This document shows, in pieces, positions 32,798-41,986 of a stretch of DNA of 64,000 nt. Source of the DNA: Hymenobacter jejuensis (GTDB lineage Bacteria; Bacteroidota; Bacteroidia; Cytophagales; Hymenobacteraceae); assembly GCF_006337165.1 (NCBI RefSeq), contig NZ_CP040896.1, forward strand, positions 5,022,001 through 5,086,000, in the 5' to 3' direction. Both the position numbers and the translations under genes were made by a program. A model generated the notes under the pieces. The model saw nothing but the letters and a program-made list of their open reading frames with translations, was not told where the DNA came from and searched no databases. Position 1 is the first letter of the stretch; each line of letters starts with the position of its first letter.

Positions 32798-34606
32798 ATG
32801 AGAATTTTCCTTCGCCTGTTGTCCTCTGCCTTGGTGCTTGTTGCTACGTCCGCGTTACCGAGTTGTACGATATCCAAGATGTTGAAGGTTGCACAGACCG
32901 GTCAGGAAGTTACGGTAAATCCTTCGGTACTAGAGAGTAATGGCGAGAATGTATTGTTCAGCGTCACGGCTCGCTCTCCTGCTAAGCATTTGCGCAAGGG
33001 AAAAGTTTACGAGTTCAACCTAAGTTACCGCTACAACAACGGCCTAAACCAAGATACGGTGGGCCGCCTGCCTTTTCTGCTGGGCGAATACACCTACGAC
33101 GAGCAGAAAAAAGACCAACTTGTTATTACGAAGCAGTTTTCGTTTCCGTACACGCCCGCCAAAAGTCCGGGTGAACTGGTGGCGGTGCCCGTGGTGCGCG
33201 AGGTACAACCAGGTGGCAAACGCCTGAAAGGCAAAGAGATGCGGCTGGCCCGCGGCATCGTCACGACGGGCCGCTTGGTAGTACGGCAGGACACTACCAT
33301 TGAGCTGCTGCCCGAAACCGCCGACAACAACATGAGCGGCACCCGCGTGCTGCCGTTTTACTTCGACGCCGGCCAATCCAACATTCGCAACTACTTGGGC
33401 ACCAACGTGACTGCCCTGGAAGATTTTATTGAAGCCAACCAGCACACAGAGAAGGTCATGATCGTGGCCGGACACTCGCCCGACTCCCTCGATCGCCACG
33501 ACCCGCGCTTGGCCGACAAGCGCGTGCAGGCCCTTACCAAATACTACAAGCACCGCGTAGATACCGATTCGTACCTGAATTCGGTGCGCAACATTCAGTT
33601 TGAAAGCCAAGCCTATCACCGCCGTTGGGATCTGTTTCTCAACAAAGTGCAGACCTCGGCCTTGAAACCCGAGCAGATCGATTCAGTAGTGCTGCTGATC
33701 AACGACACGCCGGGCAGCTACGAGCAAAAGGAAAAGAGCCTGCACCGGCTTTCGTTTTTCGACTACCTGGAGGAATACATCTACCCGGTAATGCGTTTTG
33801 GCACCGTCGCGGTAAAATACACTGCACCAAAGCGTTACGATTCGGAGATTTACCTGCTTTCCAAAAAGATCGTGGAAAAGCAAACTGAAGGCGACGCACT
33901 TACGCCGGAGGAACTGCGGTATTCGGCCACGCTTACGCCGCTGCTGGCCGAAAAGCAGCGCATCTACGAAACCTCCGTGGCCATGACCGGCAGTTGGCAG
34001 GCGTACCACAACTTGGGTGTGGTGCTGCTTCAGCGCTCGGAAAAGGAAGTGAGCGACAAGGTGCGACGCGCTTACCTGCGCCGCGCGGCCACCAACTTCA
34101 CGCTGGCCGCCCACCGCAACCCGACCGCCGAGATGTTTTACCACGTAGCGGCGGCTTATCACCGGGCCAACGACCGCCTGGAAGCGCTTCAGAACTACGA
34201 TTACGCCATCAAGCTGGGCGGCACGCATCCCATTCTGGACAAGGTATTTGCCGACAAAGCCGCCCTTGAAATTGAAATCGGCCAGCTCGACGATGCGTTG
34301 GGCAGCATGAGCTACAGCAGCAAAACCTACCAGAACACGATGAATCGCGGCCTGATCTATTTGCTGAAGGATAACTACCCCGGCGCAGCCAAATTTTACC
34401 AGGAAGCCTTGGTACTGAAACCCAACGATCCGATGGCTTATTACTGCCTGGCCGTAATTGCCGCCCGCACCAAAAACGAAGCCGAAATGGGCCAGCAGCT
34501 GCGGCGCGCTGTGCAAGCCGACCGGGCCTTCGCCCAGCGCGCCGTGGAAGATCTGGAATTTCGGGATTTCGCAAGTACCAAGACGTTTCTGGAGGCGGTA
34601 AGGTAA
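32798..34606 (+). CDS. Lipoprotein with OmpA-like domain and TPR repeats
   Basis: The 602-residue protein has a lipoprotein signal with the lipid-anchor Cys at about residue 23 (SALPSC). An OmpA-like peptidoglycan-binding segment follows at about 180-260 (VLPFYFDAGQSNIRNYLG, then VMIVAGHSPDSLDRHD). Tetratricopeptide-like repeats fill about 400-600 (YHNLGVVLLQRSEKEVSD, AAKFYQEALVLKPNDPMA). It is probably an outer-membrane scaffold facing the periplasm. No specific partner is visible. The ATG at 32798 is chosen because it gives the signal peptide. Confidence 0.8.
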   Translation: MRIFLRLLSSALVLVATSALPSCTISKMLKVAQTGQEVTVNPSVLESNGENVLFSVTARSPAKHLRKGKVYEFNLSYRYNNGLNQDTVGRLPFLLGEYTYDEQKKDQLVITKQFSFPYTPAKSPGELVAVPVVREVQPGGKRLKGKEMRLARGIVTTGRLVVRQDTTIELLPETADNNMSGTRVLPFYFDAGQSNIRNYLGTNVTALEDFIEANQHTEKVMIVAGHSPDSLDRHDPRLADKRVQALTKYYKHRVDTDSYLNSVRNIQFESQAYHRRWDLFLNKVQTSALKPEQIDSVVLLINDTPGSYEQKEKSLHRLSFFDYLEEYIYPVMRFGTVAVKYTAPKRYDSEIYLLSKKIVEKQTEGDALTPEELRYSATLTPLLAEKQRIYETSVAMTGSWQAYHNLGVVLLQRSEKEVSDKVRRAYLRRAATNFTLAAHRNPTAEMFYHVAAAYHRANDRLEALQNYDYAIKLGGTHPILDKVFADKAALEIEIGQLDDALGSMSYSSKTYQNTMNRGLIYLLKDNYPGAAKFYQEALVLKPNDPMAYYCLAVIAARTKNEAEMGQQLRRAVQADRAFAQRAVEDLEFRDFASTKTFLEAVR

Positions 34607-34611
34607 CGAGG

Positions 34612-35040
34612 ATGAAGTTTTTGAATTTTTCAATAGATAGCCAACATACTGGGCTTACTTGGGCCGATGGGGGCTATGCTGACCTGCACAACGACTTCGA
34701 TTTCCTTAAGCTTCAGTATCTGCAAGCTACTGCTGTGATTAAGCTTACTTGGCGAAAATCGGCCGAAAAATGGGCGCAGGATGTACCTTGGCAGTCGTTA
34801 CACCTAATTTTTGAAGGCGTAAGTTACTTCCGAGTGAAAGAGCGAAACCCTGAGGTTCCGATTAGTGAAGGTGCCACACTGCAACATATCTGTTTCGCTC
34901 CGATTGAAGTCCGGGAAGAGTTCGAAAATATTTATTTTACCCATAGTGCTGAGTCTAACTACGATCTGCTTTTGTATTTCCAAAATGAATGGGGAATTAA
35001 AGTGGACGCGGCGACGGTGCGGCTGCAACTTGAATCTTAA
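34612..35040 (+). CDS. Hypothetical protein
   Basis: A 142-residue protein with no signal peptide or membrane segment and no motif I recognise. It is rich in aromatic residues (VPWQSLHLIFEGVSYFRV, YDLLLYFQNEWGIKVDA) and has a lower GC content than its neighbours. It starts 5 bp after the TPR lipoprotein stop codon, so it is probably co-transcribed. The size and aromatic content resemble small immunity-type or SMI-like proteins, but this is only an impression. Confidence 0.6.
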   Translation: MKFLNFSIDSQHTGLTWADGGYADLHNDFDFLKLQYLQATAVIKLTWRKSAEKWAQDVPWQSLHLIFEGVSYFRVKERNPEVPISEGATLQHICFAPIEVREEFENIYFTHSAESNYDLLLYFQNEWGIKVDAATVRLQLES

Positions 35041-35134
35041 TCGTGCTTGCCCGTCCCGGCTTGTCGTTGTAGCTTTACGGGCCGGAAAATTTCCGGCTTT
35101 TTCTTTCTGACTTTTCGACTTTCTGCTATCAACT

Positions 35135-36118
35135 ATGCGGACCATCCAATTCCGGGAAGCCCTGCGTGAAGCTATGACCGAAGAAATGCGCCGCGATCCG
35201 CGCGTGTTTCTGATGGGCGAAGAAGTGGCTGAATACAACGGCGCTTACAAAGTGAGCCAAGGCATGCTCGACGAGTTCGGCGCTGAGCGAGTGATTGATA
35301 CCCCGATCGCCGAGCTGGGTTTTGCCGGCATCGGCGTAGGCGCAGCCGTCAACGGGCTGATTCCGATCATCGAATTCATGACCTTCAACTTCTCGCTCGT
35401 GGCCATCGACCAGGTGATCAACGCGGCGGCGAAGTTTTATTCGATGTCGGGCGGTCAGTATTCGTGTCCCATCGTGTTCCGCGGACCAACTGGCAACGCC
35501 GGCATGCTCTCGTCGCAGCACTCTCAGAACTTCGAGAACTGGTTTGCCAACACGCCCGGTCTGAAAGTAGTCGTTCCTTCCAATCCCTACGACGCGAAAG
35601 GCTTGCTCAAGAGCGCCATCCGCGACCCCGATCCAGTGATTTTTATGGAATCGGAGCTGATGTACGGCGACAAGGGCGAGGTGCCGGAAGAAGAATACCT
35701 GCTGCCCATTGGCAAAGCCAACGTGGTGCGTCAGGGCAAGAGCGTAACACTGGTGAGCTTCGGCAAAATGATGAAAATCGTGCTGACTGCCGCCGACGAG
35801 CTCGCCAAGGAAGGCATTGAAGCTGAAGTCATTGACCTGCGCTCGGTGCGCCCCATCGATTACGATACGCTTATCGAGTCGGTGAAGAAAACCAACCGCA
35901 TGGTGATCGTGGAAGAAGCTTGGCCACTGGCCAGCATCAGCTCCGAGCTGACCTACATGGTACAGCGTCGTGCCTTCGATTACCTCGATGCCCCTGTCGT
36001 GCGCATTACCTGCGGCGACGTGCCGCTGCCCTATGCTCCTACCCTCATCGAGGCGTCGCTACCGAACGTGGCCCGCACGGTGAAGGCAGTGAAAGAGGTA
36101 ATGTATCAAAAAGCATAG
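35135..36118 (+). CDS. pdhB: Pyruvate dehydrogenase E1 component, beta subunit
   Basis: The 327-residue protein matches the transketolase-like beta chain of E1: MRTIQFREALREAMTEEM, VFLMGEEVAEYNGAYKVSQG, the TPIAELGFAGIGVGAA segment with the cofactor-activating Glu, and a C-terminal VEEAWPLASISSELTYMV. With an alpha chain encoded elsewhere, it would decarboxylate pyruvate for acetyl-CoA formation. It is a single gene closed by a strong terminator. Confidence 0.94.
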   Translation: MRTIQFREALREAMTEEMRRDPRVFLMGEEVAEYNGAYKVSQGMLDEFGAERVIDTPIAELGFAGIGVGAAVNGLIPIIEFMTFNFSLVAIDQVINAAAKFYSMSGGQYSCPIVFRGPTGNAGMLSSQHSQNFENWFANTPGLKVVVPSNPYDAKGLLKSAIRDPDPVIFMESELMYGDKGEVPEEEYLLPIGKANVVRQGKSVTLVSFGKMMKIVLTAADELAKEGIEAEVIDLRSVRPIDYDTLIESVKKTNRMVIVEEAWPLASISSELTYMVQRRAFDYLDAPVVRITCGDVPLPYAPTLIEASLPNVARTVKAVKEVMYQKA

Positions 36119-36121
36119 CTC

Positions 36122-36150
36122 TATAAGTATTTGACAATCAAATACTTATA
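36122..36150. repeat. Junction palindrome, perfect copy
   Basis: Twelve-base arms TATAAGTATTTG and CAAATACTTATA are perfectly complementary around ACAAT. It lies between the pdhB stop codon (4 bp) and the terminator. It is one of the cleanest copies in the window. Confidence 0.8.
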
Positions 36151-36158
36151 ACAATAAC

Positions 36159-36193
36159 AAAAAGCCCCGTTGCAAGCGACGGGGCTTTTTTAT
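36159..36193 (+). terminator. Intrinsic terminator after pdhB
   Basis: AAAGCCCCGT pairs with ACGGGGCTTT around TGCAAGCG and is followed by a T-run. The A-run on the other side allows bidirectional action. Confidence 0.88.
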
Positions 36194-36322
36194 TGAGTTC
36201 AGCCGCCAAACCCAAGGCCTTGGCGAAAGCCGCCAAACCCTGCTGGGCACTTTTATACGTCCTTTGGATTATTCGTATCTTTTGGGAAGCCGCTCTTCCA
36301 CCCCACCCAGCCTTCCCACCCC

Positions 36323-36865
36323 ATGAATCACCGTTTGCACATCCGTTTTGAACAACTCGAACACGCCACAGATCGGCTCTTGCAAGCGGCGGCGGCGTTG
36401 GGCGACAAATCACACTTGAGCCCCGCGCCGGGGCATTGGTCAGCCGATCAGGTTATTCAGCATCTGGTAGTGGCCGAAACAGGAATTGCCCAGTACATCG
36501 ATAAAAAGCTGCTGCAAGCCGAGAGTTTGCAGAAATCGGGGTTTGGGTCGTTTTGGCGCTCCGCGCTGCTGCGTGTGCTGCTCAGGGTTCCCTTTGCTAA
36601 GTTCAAAACACCCGCCAAGCTTGCCGCGCTCACTCCCGCGGAGGTGCCGTCTCTGCCGCAGCTGCAGTCGCAGTGGCAAAGCGTGCGGCGGCGGCTTGAA
36701 CAGATGCTCAACGAGTTTCCCTCGAAGCTACTCGACCGCGCCATTTTCCGGCATCCGCGTTCGGGCATGCTCAACATCTACCAAACACTGGATTTTATGC
36801 TTGACCATGTGCTGCACCACCAACGCCAGATGGAGCGCATCACGCAGCAGATAAATACCAAGTAA
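36323..36865 (+). CDS. DinB-family protein
   Basis: The 180-residue protein is a DinB-like four-helix bundle. The metal-ligand pattern is a His in SADQVIQHLVVAE near 47 and a paired set in MLDHVLHHQRQMERI near 160-175. Members include thiol-dependent transferases and proteins of unknown function. No redox partner or regulator is adjacent, and the reaction is unknown. Confidence 0.82.
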   Translation: MNHRLHIRFEQLEHATDRLLQAAAALGDKSHLSPAPGHWSADQVIQHLVVAETGIAQYIDKKLLQAESLQKSGFGSFWRSALLRVLLRVPFAKFKTPAKLAALTPAEVPSLPQLQSQWQSVRRRLEQMLNEFPSKLLDRAIFRHPRSGMLNIYQTLDFMLDHVLHHQRQMERITQQINTK

Positions 36866-36882
36866 TTATCTGATTACCAAGT
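36857..36882. repeat. Junction palindrome, degenerate copy
   Basis: AAGTAATTATCTGATTACC resembles the family core read on the minus strand (GGTAATCAGATAATTACTT). It overlaps the dinB-like stop codon. The arms are poorly matched. Confidence 0.3.
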
Positions 36883-36974
36883 TTTTGCACCGGAAATCAC
36901 ACCTGTCATGCTGGGCACAGCCGGAGGGCTGAAGGGTAGTTCTTGGCGTAAGCAATTGATGGCGACCAGCGCTG

Positions 36975-37424
36975 CTACTCGCTTGGCTTCCTCACAATAT
37001 CGGCGTAGCTCTCGTGGCGGGGCGCTGCACGCATCAGTTCAGCCAAGTCGGCGGGAGGCACGGTTAGTTTGCGTCGCTTTAGGTCCAGCCACGCCCCATC
37101 GACGGTTACAGAAGCGGCCACCTGTCCGTTGCTTTTGCGGATGATGTGCACAATGCGCCAGCGCGAAGCATCTTCGTTGAGGCCCGCCAGCTCGGACGTT
37201 ACATGAATCGTTTCGCTCAGGTGAATTTCCTTCATAAAGCGCGTATCCTCCCGAAACAGAATCGGGCCGATGGCTAGCTCCGCGAATTTCTGCATCGAAA
37301 ACCCATTCTGGGCCAAAAAGTCGAGCCGCGTTTGGGCCGCATAATCGTTGTAGGCGCTGTGCCGCATGTGCACGTTCGGGTCCATATCGGCCCAGATCAC
37401 GGTAAAGGTCCTTTCGAAAGACAT
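36975..37424 (-). CDS. Acyl-CoA thioesterase (hotdog fold)
   Basis: The 149-residue protein has the hotdog thioesterase start FERTFTVIWADMDPNVHMRH with the conserved Asp and His (D-P-N-x-H), then YAAQTRLDFLAQNGF and a GPILFREDTRFMKEIHLSET strand pair. It would hydrolyse acyl-CoA esters. It stands alone and is transcribed opposite to its neighbours. Confidence 0.85.
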   Translation of the reverse strand: MSFERTFTVIWADMDPNVHMRHSAYNDYAAQTRLDFLAQNGFSMQKFAELAIGPILFREDTRFMKEIHLSETIHVTSELAGLNEDASRWRIVHIIRKSNGQVAASVTVDGAWLDLKRRKLTVPPADLAELMRAAPRHESYADIVRKPSE

Positions 37425-37763
37425 TTGGGAATACGTCGAAGCTTGACAAATAGAGGAAGCGCTACAATGGGCAGCTTTTGCCTTGTACGGCTAGCCCACA
37501 AAAAAGCCCTTTCACGACCGGCAAAAGGGCAATCATTTTCAAGACTCCACTGCAAACCATTGATTCACAGAACTATAGGATTGTTAGTGTGTAACTCATT
37601 TTTAAACTAACTAGGACCAATTTATTACTACAGTCAAACTCCTACATACTGCCTTAACACCTGTATCGGCACTGAGTTGCTGCATATGCGCTTCGGCTGG
37701 TTAATTACAAAAAATCCGGGAGTGTCGCCATATTTACCGCACTTCTCGTGTAAGCCGCTTCCC
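37425..37763. other. 339-bp spacer with one hairpin; no gene seen
   Basis: GCCCTTT (37506-37512) and AAAGGGC (37524-37530) form a hairpin that on the minus strand is followed by six T. It therefore looks like a terminator for leftward transcription, yet it lies upstream of the thioesterase with no minus-strand gene before it. It could be an attenuator in the thioesterase leader. The right half should hold the anmK promoter. Confidence 0.35.
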
Positions 37764-38972
37764 ATGAATCCTAATTTACAGCACCTTTTTGCCGTCGCTC
37801 AGAAACCTGAACGGCGCATCATCGGCCTTATGTCGGGCACCTCACTCGATGGGCTGGACGTGGCGCTGTGCCGGTTTTCGGGGCATGGCATGGCCACAAA
37901 AGTGCAGGTAGAGCGCTTTGCTACAGTCCCTTACGCGGCGGAGGTGAAAGAGCAAGTGCGAGAAGTATTTGCCAAATCCCACATCGACTTTGAGTTGCTT
38001 TGCGTGCTTAACCCGTGGGTGGCGCTGTTGCAGGCCGATATGGTGCTGGCTTGCCTGCGCGAGTGGAACATCGCGCCCACTGAAGTGGATTGCATCGCCA
38101 GCCACGGCCAGACCGTGTTTCACGCCCCGCGCAGTCAGCAGGTACGGGCGGGTTTCCCCAATGCGACCCTGCAAATTGGCGACGGTGACCACATGGCCGT
38201 ACGTACCGGCATCCTGACACTCAGCGATTTTCGGCAAAAACACGTCGCAGCCGGCGGCGAGGGCGCGCCGCTGGCCGTGTACGGCGATTATCTACTGTTT
38301 TCCAAAGCCGGCCAGGATCGCATCCTGCTCAACATGGGCGGCATTGCCAACTTCACTTTCCTGCCGGGCTCGCTGGCGCTGGACGCTATTTTTTCCACGG
38401 ACGTAGGCCCCGGTAATACGCTGCTTGATGCCTTTACCCAGCGTCACTTTCCGAGCAAAAGCTACGACGAAAACGGCGCCCTTGCGTCGCAAGGCCAAGC
38501 AAGTGAGCCGCTGCTCCAGGCATTGCTGGCGCACCCGTTCTTCGCCGCTGAGTTCCCCAAAACCACTGGTCCCGAGCTTTTTAGCCCGGCATACGTGGAA
38601 CAGGCGCAGCAACGCAGCAACACCACCGCCTTGCCTCCCACCGATTTGCTGGCGACGCTTACGCAGTTCACGGCCGCCGGAATTGTGCAGGCCGTTCATC
38701 GCTGCTTCGCTGCCGGTACAGCGCCTGCTGTGGCTATTTATGCCAGCGGCGGCGGTATGCACAATGCGTTGCTAATGAGCATTTTGCAAAAACAGCTACC
38801 GATGTGCACCTTTCATACCACCGCAGACCTCGGCATCCACCCCGACGCAAAGGAAGCCGTGCTGTTTGCTACGCTCGCCAATGAAAGTATTGCTGGCGAT
38901 CCCGCTGCCTTCGGCCAGGGGCGGGCGGGCATTCCGGCCGTGTCGATGGGGAAAATTTCTTTCGCGCATTGA
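37764..38972 (+). CDS. anmK: Anhydro-N-acetylmuramic acid kinase
   Basis: The 402-residue sugar kinase of the ASKHA fold has the AnmK start IIGLMSGTSLDGLDVALC near 22-39, an IASHGQTVFH segment, MGGIANFTFLP, the DVGPGNTLLDAF motif and a late SGGGMHNALLM. It phosphorylates and opens anhydro-MurNAc released from peptidoglycan turnover. The ATG at 37764 is preferred to an upstream in-frame start because the AnmK domain begins soon after it. Confidence 0.93.
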   Translation: MNPNLQHLFAVAQKPERRIIGLMSGTSLDGLDVALCRFSGHGMATKVQVERFATVPYAAEVKEQVREVFAKSHIDFELLCVLNPWVALLQADMVLACLREWNIAPTEVDCIASHGQTVFHAPRSQQVRAGFPNATLQIGDGDHMAVRTGILTLSDFRQKHVAAGGEGAPLAVYGDYLLFSKAGQDRILLNMGGIANFTFLPGSLALDAIFSTDVGPGNTLLDAFTQRHFPSKSYDENGALASQGQASEPLLQALLAHPFFAAEFPKTTGPELFSPAYVEQAQQRSNTTALPPTDLLATLTQFTAAGIVQAVHRCFAAGTAPAVAIYASGGGMHNALLMSILQKQLPMCTFHTTADLGIHPDAKEAVLFATLANESIAGDPAAFGQGRAGIPAVSMGKISFAH

Positions 38973-39465
38973 GACTAACCCGCGTTACAGAATCTTTCTA
39001 GGGGGTAATTGTACTGTCGCCTTTGGAACTGCAATGAAAATTGATGCCGTTTCGTGTTCGAGCAGCCTTTGATAAACATAATCGGACTTGCCGGACACTT
39101 AGGGGGTTGGCAAACCACCAGGTTAACCCCGCCGAGCCCGGACAGCTGGAAGGGCGTTGCAGAGGCCCCAATGCGGCGTGCAAGCAGCGAAGGCGGCTAG
39201 TTTTACGCGCACCGGAAGACACCGAAGCAGGGAAGCCACAACGAACAGCAAGGGCCTCGTTTTGCCCCGCGCCGGGTAATATCTTGATATCCAGCGCACT
39301 AATCGAAAAAAGCAGGCAGTTCTGCGGCCGGGTTGGCGGGGTTGCCTTGGTGGTCTGCCCCCCGTTAAAGGCAAGCGCCTGTCGGAGAAAACGCCAGCCC
39401 ACTCACGAGACTAACCAGGCTCATTTTCAGTACATTAGCGTTTGCTCTCCTCCTGATGCCCCTCC
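38973..39465. other. 493-bp spacer without a convincing gene
   Basis: Open frames on both strands here are rich in Arg, Pro, Cys and Ser and look like non-coding GC-rich sequence. The region contains one of two direct repeats that flank the sensor kinase gene (39077-39097) and should contain the kinase promoter. It may be the remnant of an inserted element, but no transposase motif is visible. Confidence 0.4.
39077..39097. repeat. 21-bp direct repeat, left copy
   Basis: CATAATCGGACTTGCCGGAC plus A matches the right copy at 41924-41944 in 17 of 21 positions. It has an imperfect internal inverted repeat (TCGGA..CCGGA). Confidence 0.45.
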
Positions 39466-41751
39466 ATGCCTCGCCTCCTGTCGATTTGCTTGCTGTGTTG
39501 GCTCACCCTTAACCCAGGTGTGGCCCAACCCAAAGCCGCGGACGATCCCCCCCCCGTTGTTCGGCTTGTCCGCTTGCCCGCGGAAGGCGTAGTACTCGAC
39601 CAAGGCTGGAAATGGCACGCGGGCGATGACCCGGCGTGGGCTCATCCGGGGTTCGATGACCGCGGCTGGGAAAACATTGATCCCACCCGTGACGTGCCCT
39701 TGCTACCCCAGGTGAGGAAAGCCGGGATTGGCTGGTTTCGACTGCGGCTGCGGATAGACCGTTCAATGCACCGCGAGCCGTTGGTGCTGGTGGTGGAACA
39801 GCTGGGTGCTTCCGAGGTTTTCCTGAACGGTCGGCTGCTGTATCGGTTTGGCCGGGTCAGTGCCGACCCGAAGCGCTTGCAGACGTACAACCCCCTGGGT
39901 CAACCCTTGGCATTCCGGCTCTCGGATGAACCGGAGCAGGTACTGGCCGTCCGGTTTGCCTTCAACAATCGGCTTCCCTATCTAAAATTTGCCAGCCGTC
40001 CTAACCCTGTCTTACGGCTGCGCCTCAACAAAACCAATCAGCAAACCGCTGAGGTCAAACTAACCCCGGTCCGTATCCACGATTACGGAAACATCGGCTT
40101 TTTTCTTTCCCTCAGCATCCTCCACTTGGCGTTGTATTGGTTCAATCCCAAACAGAAAGCAAACCTGTACTTGCTGATTTTTTCCGTGGCCAATTTGGGG
40201 CTGGCAGTGGTTTACATTTATTCCTATGAGACGCACAGCGTGGAGAAAAGAGTGTACTTACAGGCCATTATTCCGGTTCTGTTTGCCGTCTCGTTTATTT
40301 TCGTCCTGACGACCATTTATTCCCTGTTCCAACAGCCGAGGGGAATGGTGTACTGGTCTTTGGTTGGCTTCTACCTGCTCTACATTCCGTTTTTTTCCCA
40401 GCTATACGAGGTGGGTCCCGTGCTGGGCATGTTCTACCTGCCCTTGATTTACTATGCCGAGTGCTGCCGCATTGCGTTGCGCGCCGTGCGCCAGCACCAG
40501 CGTGGCGCGTGGCTGATCGCTTGGGGAGGGATTATTTATTTGCTTTCCAATGGCTGGCTAATCCTGACCTTAGCCGGTCTCCTGCCCAATGGCCCTGGCT
40601 TGGTTTTTCAAATTGTCTCTTACGAAATTGCGCTGCTTGCCTTTCCCGTTTCCCTCTCCTTGTATTTGGCGCTTGAGTTTGCCTTTACCAGTCAGTCGTT
40701 GGCCGCCAAGCTGGTGCAAGTGCAATTGTTAATGGAGCAAACGACGGCCCAAGAGCAGGAGAAACGAGAGATCTTGGCTTCGCAAAATGAACGGCTGGAA
40801 AGGCAGGTAACCGATCGAACGGCGGAGGTGGTGGCCCAGAAAAACGAGCTGCAAGCGACCCTTACCGAACTTCGCCGTACCCAAACGCAACTGATCCAAC
40901 GCGAGAAAATGGCCAGCTTGGGCGAGCTGACGGCCGGCATTGCGCACGAAATTCAGAACCCTTTGAACTTTGTCAACAACTTCGCCGAGGTCTCGGCCGA
41001 AGTGGTTGACGAACTCGAAGCGGAGCAGCAACAGCCCAACCCGGACACCGAACTGGAAGCCGAATTGCTCCGCGGCCTCAAACAAAACCTGCACAAGATC
41101 GCCCACCACGGCGGCCGGGCTTCGGCCATTGTCCAGGGCATGCTCGAACACGCCCGCAGCGGCACGGGCGAAAAGCAACGCACCGATCTCAATACCCTCG
41201 CGGCAGAATGCCTCCAGATTGCTTATCAGCGCTTGCGCGCCAAACACCAGGACTTCACCTGCGAACTCGTGACCGGCTTTGAGGCTGACCTGGGCAATGA
41301 AGTGGGCAAAATAGACGTAGTGCCGCAGGAGATGGGGCGGGTGCTGCTAACCCTCTACAGCAACGCTTTTTATGCCGTCCAGCAAAAGCAAAAGTCGGCT
41401 CCGGTCGAGTACCGGCCCACGGTGAGGGTCTGCACGCGGCTTATTCCCCGCCATGTCCCGGAAGGGGACGCGGCGACAGCCGAGTCCAATAGGCGAAGGC
41501 CGGGGGAAGAGGCTGTAGAAATACGGGTCAGCGATAACGGCACGGGCATTCCCGAAGCGGTGAAAGCCAAAATCTTCCAGCCGTTTTTCACCACCAAGCC
41601 GCCGGGTGAAGGCACGGGCCTGGGCCTGTCGCTGGCCTACGACATCGTCACCCAGGGCCACGGCGGCATGCTCTCCGTCGAGAGCCAGCTGGGCGAGGGT
41701 ACTGAGTTTACCGTTTGCTTGCCGGCGACCGGCGGGACTGCTGTTACCTGA
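39466..41751 (+). CDS. Membrane sensor histidine kinase with 7TM-DISM-type sensor
   Basis: The 761-residue protein has a signal peptide ending near GVAQ and an extracellular jelly-roll domain (about 25-200: GWKWHAGDD, FRLRLRID, EVFLNGRLLYRFG). About seven membrane helices follow (about 205-415), then a coiled coil (about 425-480), a HisKA domain with the phospho-acceptor His in LTAGIAHEIQNPLN near 495, and a HATPase domain (DNGTGIPEAV, GEGTGLGLSLAYD). The 7TMR-DISM family senses external carbohydrates or other ligands. No response regulator is next to it, so the partner is encoded elsewhere. Confidence 0.88.
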   Translation: MPRLLSICLLCWLTLNPGVAQPKAADDPPPVVRLVRLPAEGVVLDQGWKWHAGDDPAWAHPGFDDRGWENIDPTRDVPLLPQVRKAGIGWFRLRLRIDRSMHREPLVLVVEQLGASEVFLNGRLLYRFGRVSADPKRLQTYNPLGQPLAFRLSDEPEQVLAVRFAFNNRLPYLKFASRPNPVLRLRLNKTNQQTAEVKLTPVRIHDYGNIGFFLSLSILHLALYWFNPKQKANLYLLIFSVANLGLAVVYIYSYETHSVEKRVYLQAIIPVLFAVSFIFVLTTIYSLFQQPRGMVYWSLVGFYLLYIPFFSQLYEVGPVLGMFYLPLIYYAECCRIALRAVRQHQRGAWLIAWGGIIYLLSNGWLILTLAGLLPNGPGLVFQIVSYEIALLAFPVSLSLYLALEFAFTSQSLAAKLVQVQLLMEQTTAQEQEKREILASQNERLERQVTDRTAEVVAQKNELQATLTELRRTQTQLIQREKMASLGELTAGIAHEIQNPLNFVNNFAEVSAEVVDELEAEQQQPNPDTELEAELLRGLKQNLHKIAHHGGRASAIVQGMLEHARSGTGEKQRTDLNTLAAECLQIAYQRLRAKHQDFTCELVTGFEADLGNEVGKIDVVPQEMGRVLLTLYSNAFYAVQQKQKSAPVEYRPTVRVCTRLIPRHVPEGDAATAESNRRRPGEEAVEIRVSDNGTGIPEAVKAKIFQPFFTTKPPGEGTGLGLSLAYDIVTQGHGGMLSVESQLGEGTEFTVCLPATGGTAVT

Positions 41752-41923
41752 TCCATTCTTCTCGGGCCCTCCCGCCGGCCCCGGGGCGATTGCTCGCGGA
41801 AGTGGGCGGCACTCCAAAAGAGCGGCGTCGGATCGCAAGGGGGCAGAGGGAGCTGTCCCGGCGGCGGTTCGTACGGCCGTCTTATTGTGCTCCTTCCCCA
41901 GACTCTTTGAGGCCTCTACTTGA

Positions 41924-41944
41924 CATAATCCGACGTATCGGACA
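41924..41944. repeat. 21-bp direct repeat, right copy
   Basis: CATAATCCGACGTATCGGAC plus A lies 172 bp after the kinase stop. The internal TCCGA-CGTA-TCGGA is a perfect inverted repeat, like a recombinase or regulator site. Confidence 0.45.
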
Positions 41945-41986
41945 GCTTACTCGCGACTACTGCCCTCTAGATAACGGAAGCCGTAC

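Noticed and set aside
39041..39592. Possible 183-residue protein before the sensor kinase
   Set aside because: Arg/Pro/Cys-rich with no motif, and it overlaps the kinase start, which has a proper signal peptide.
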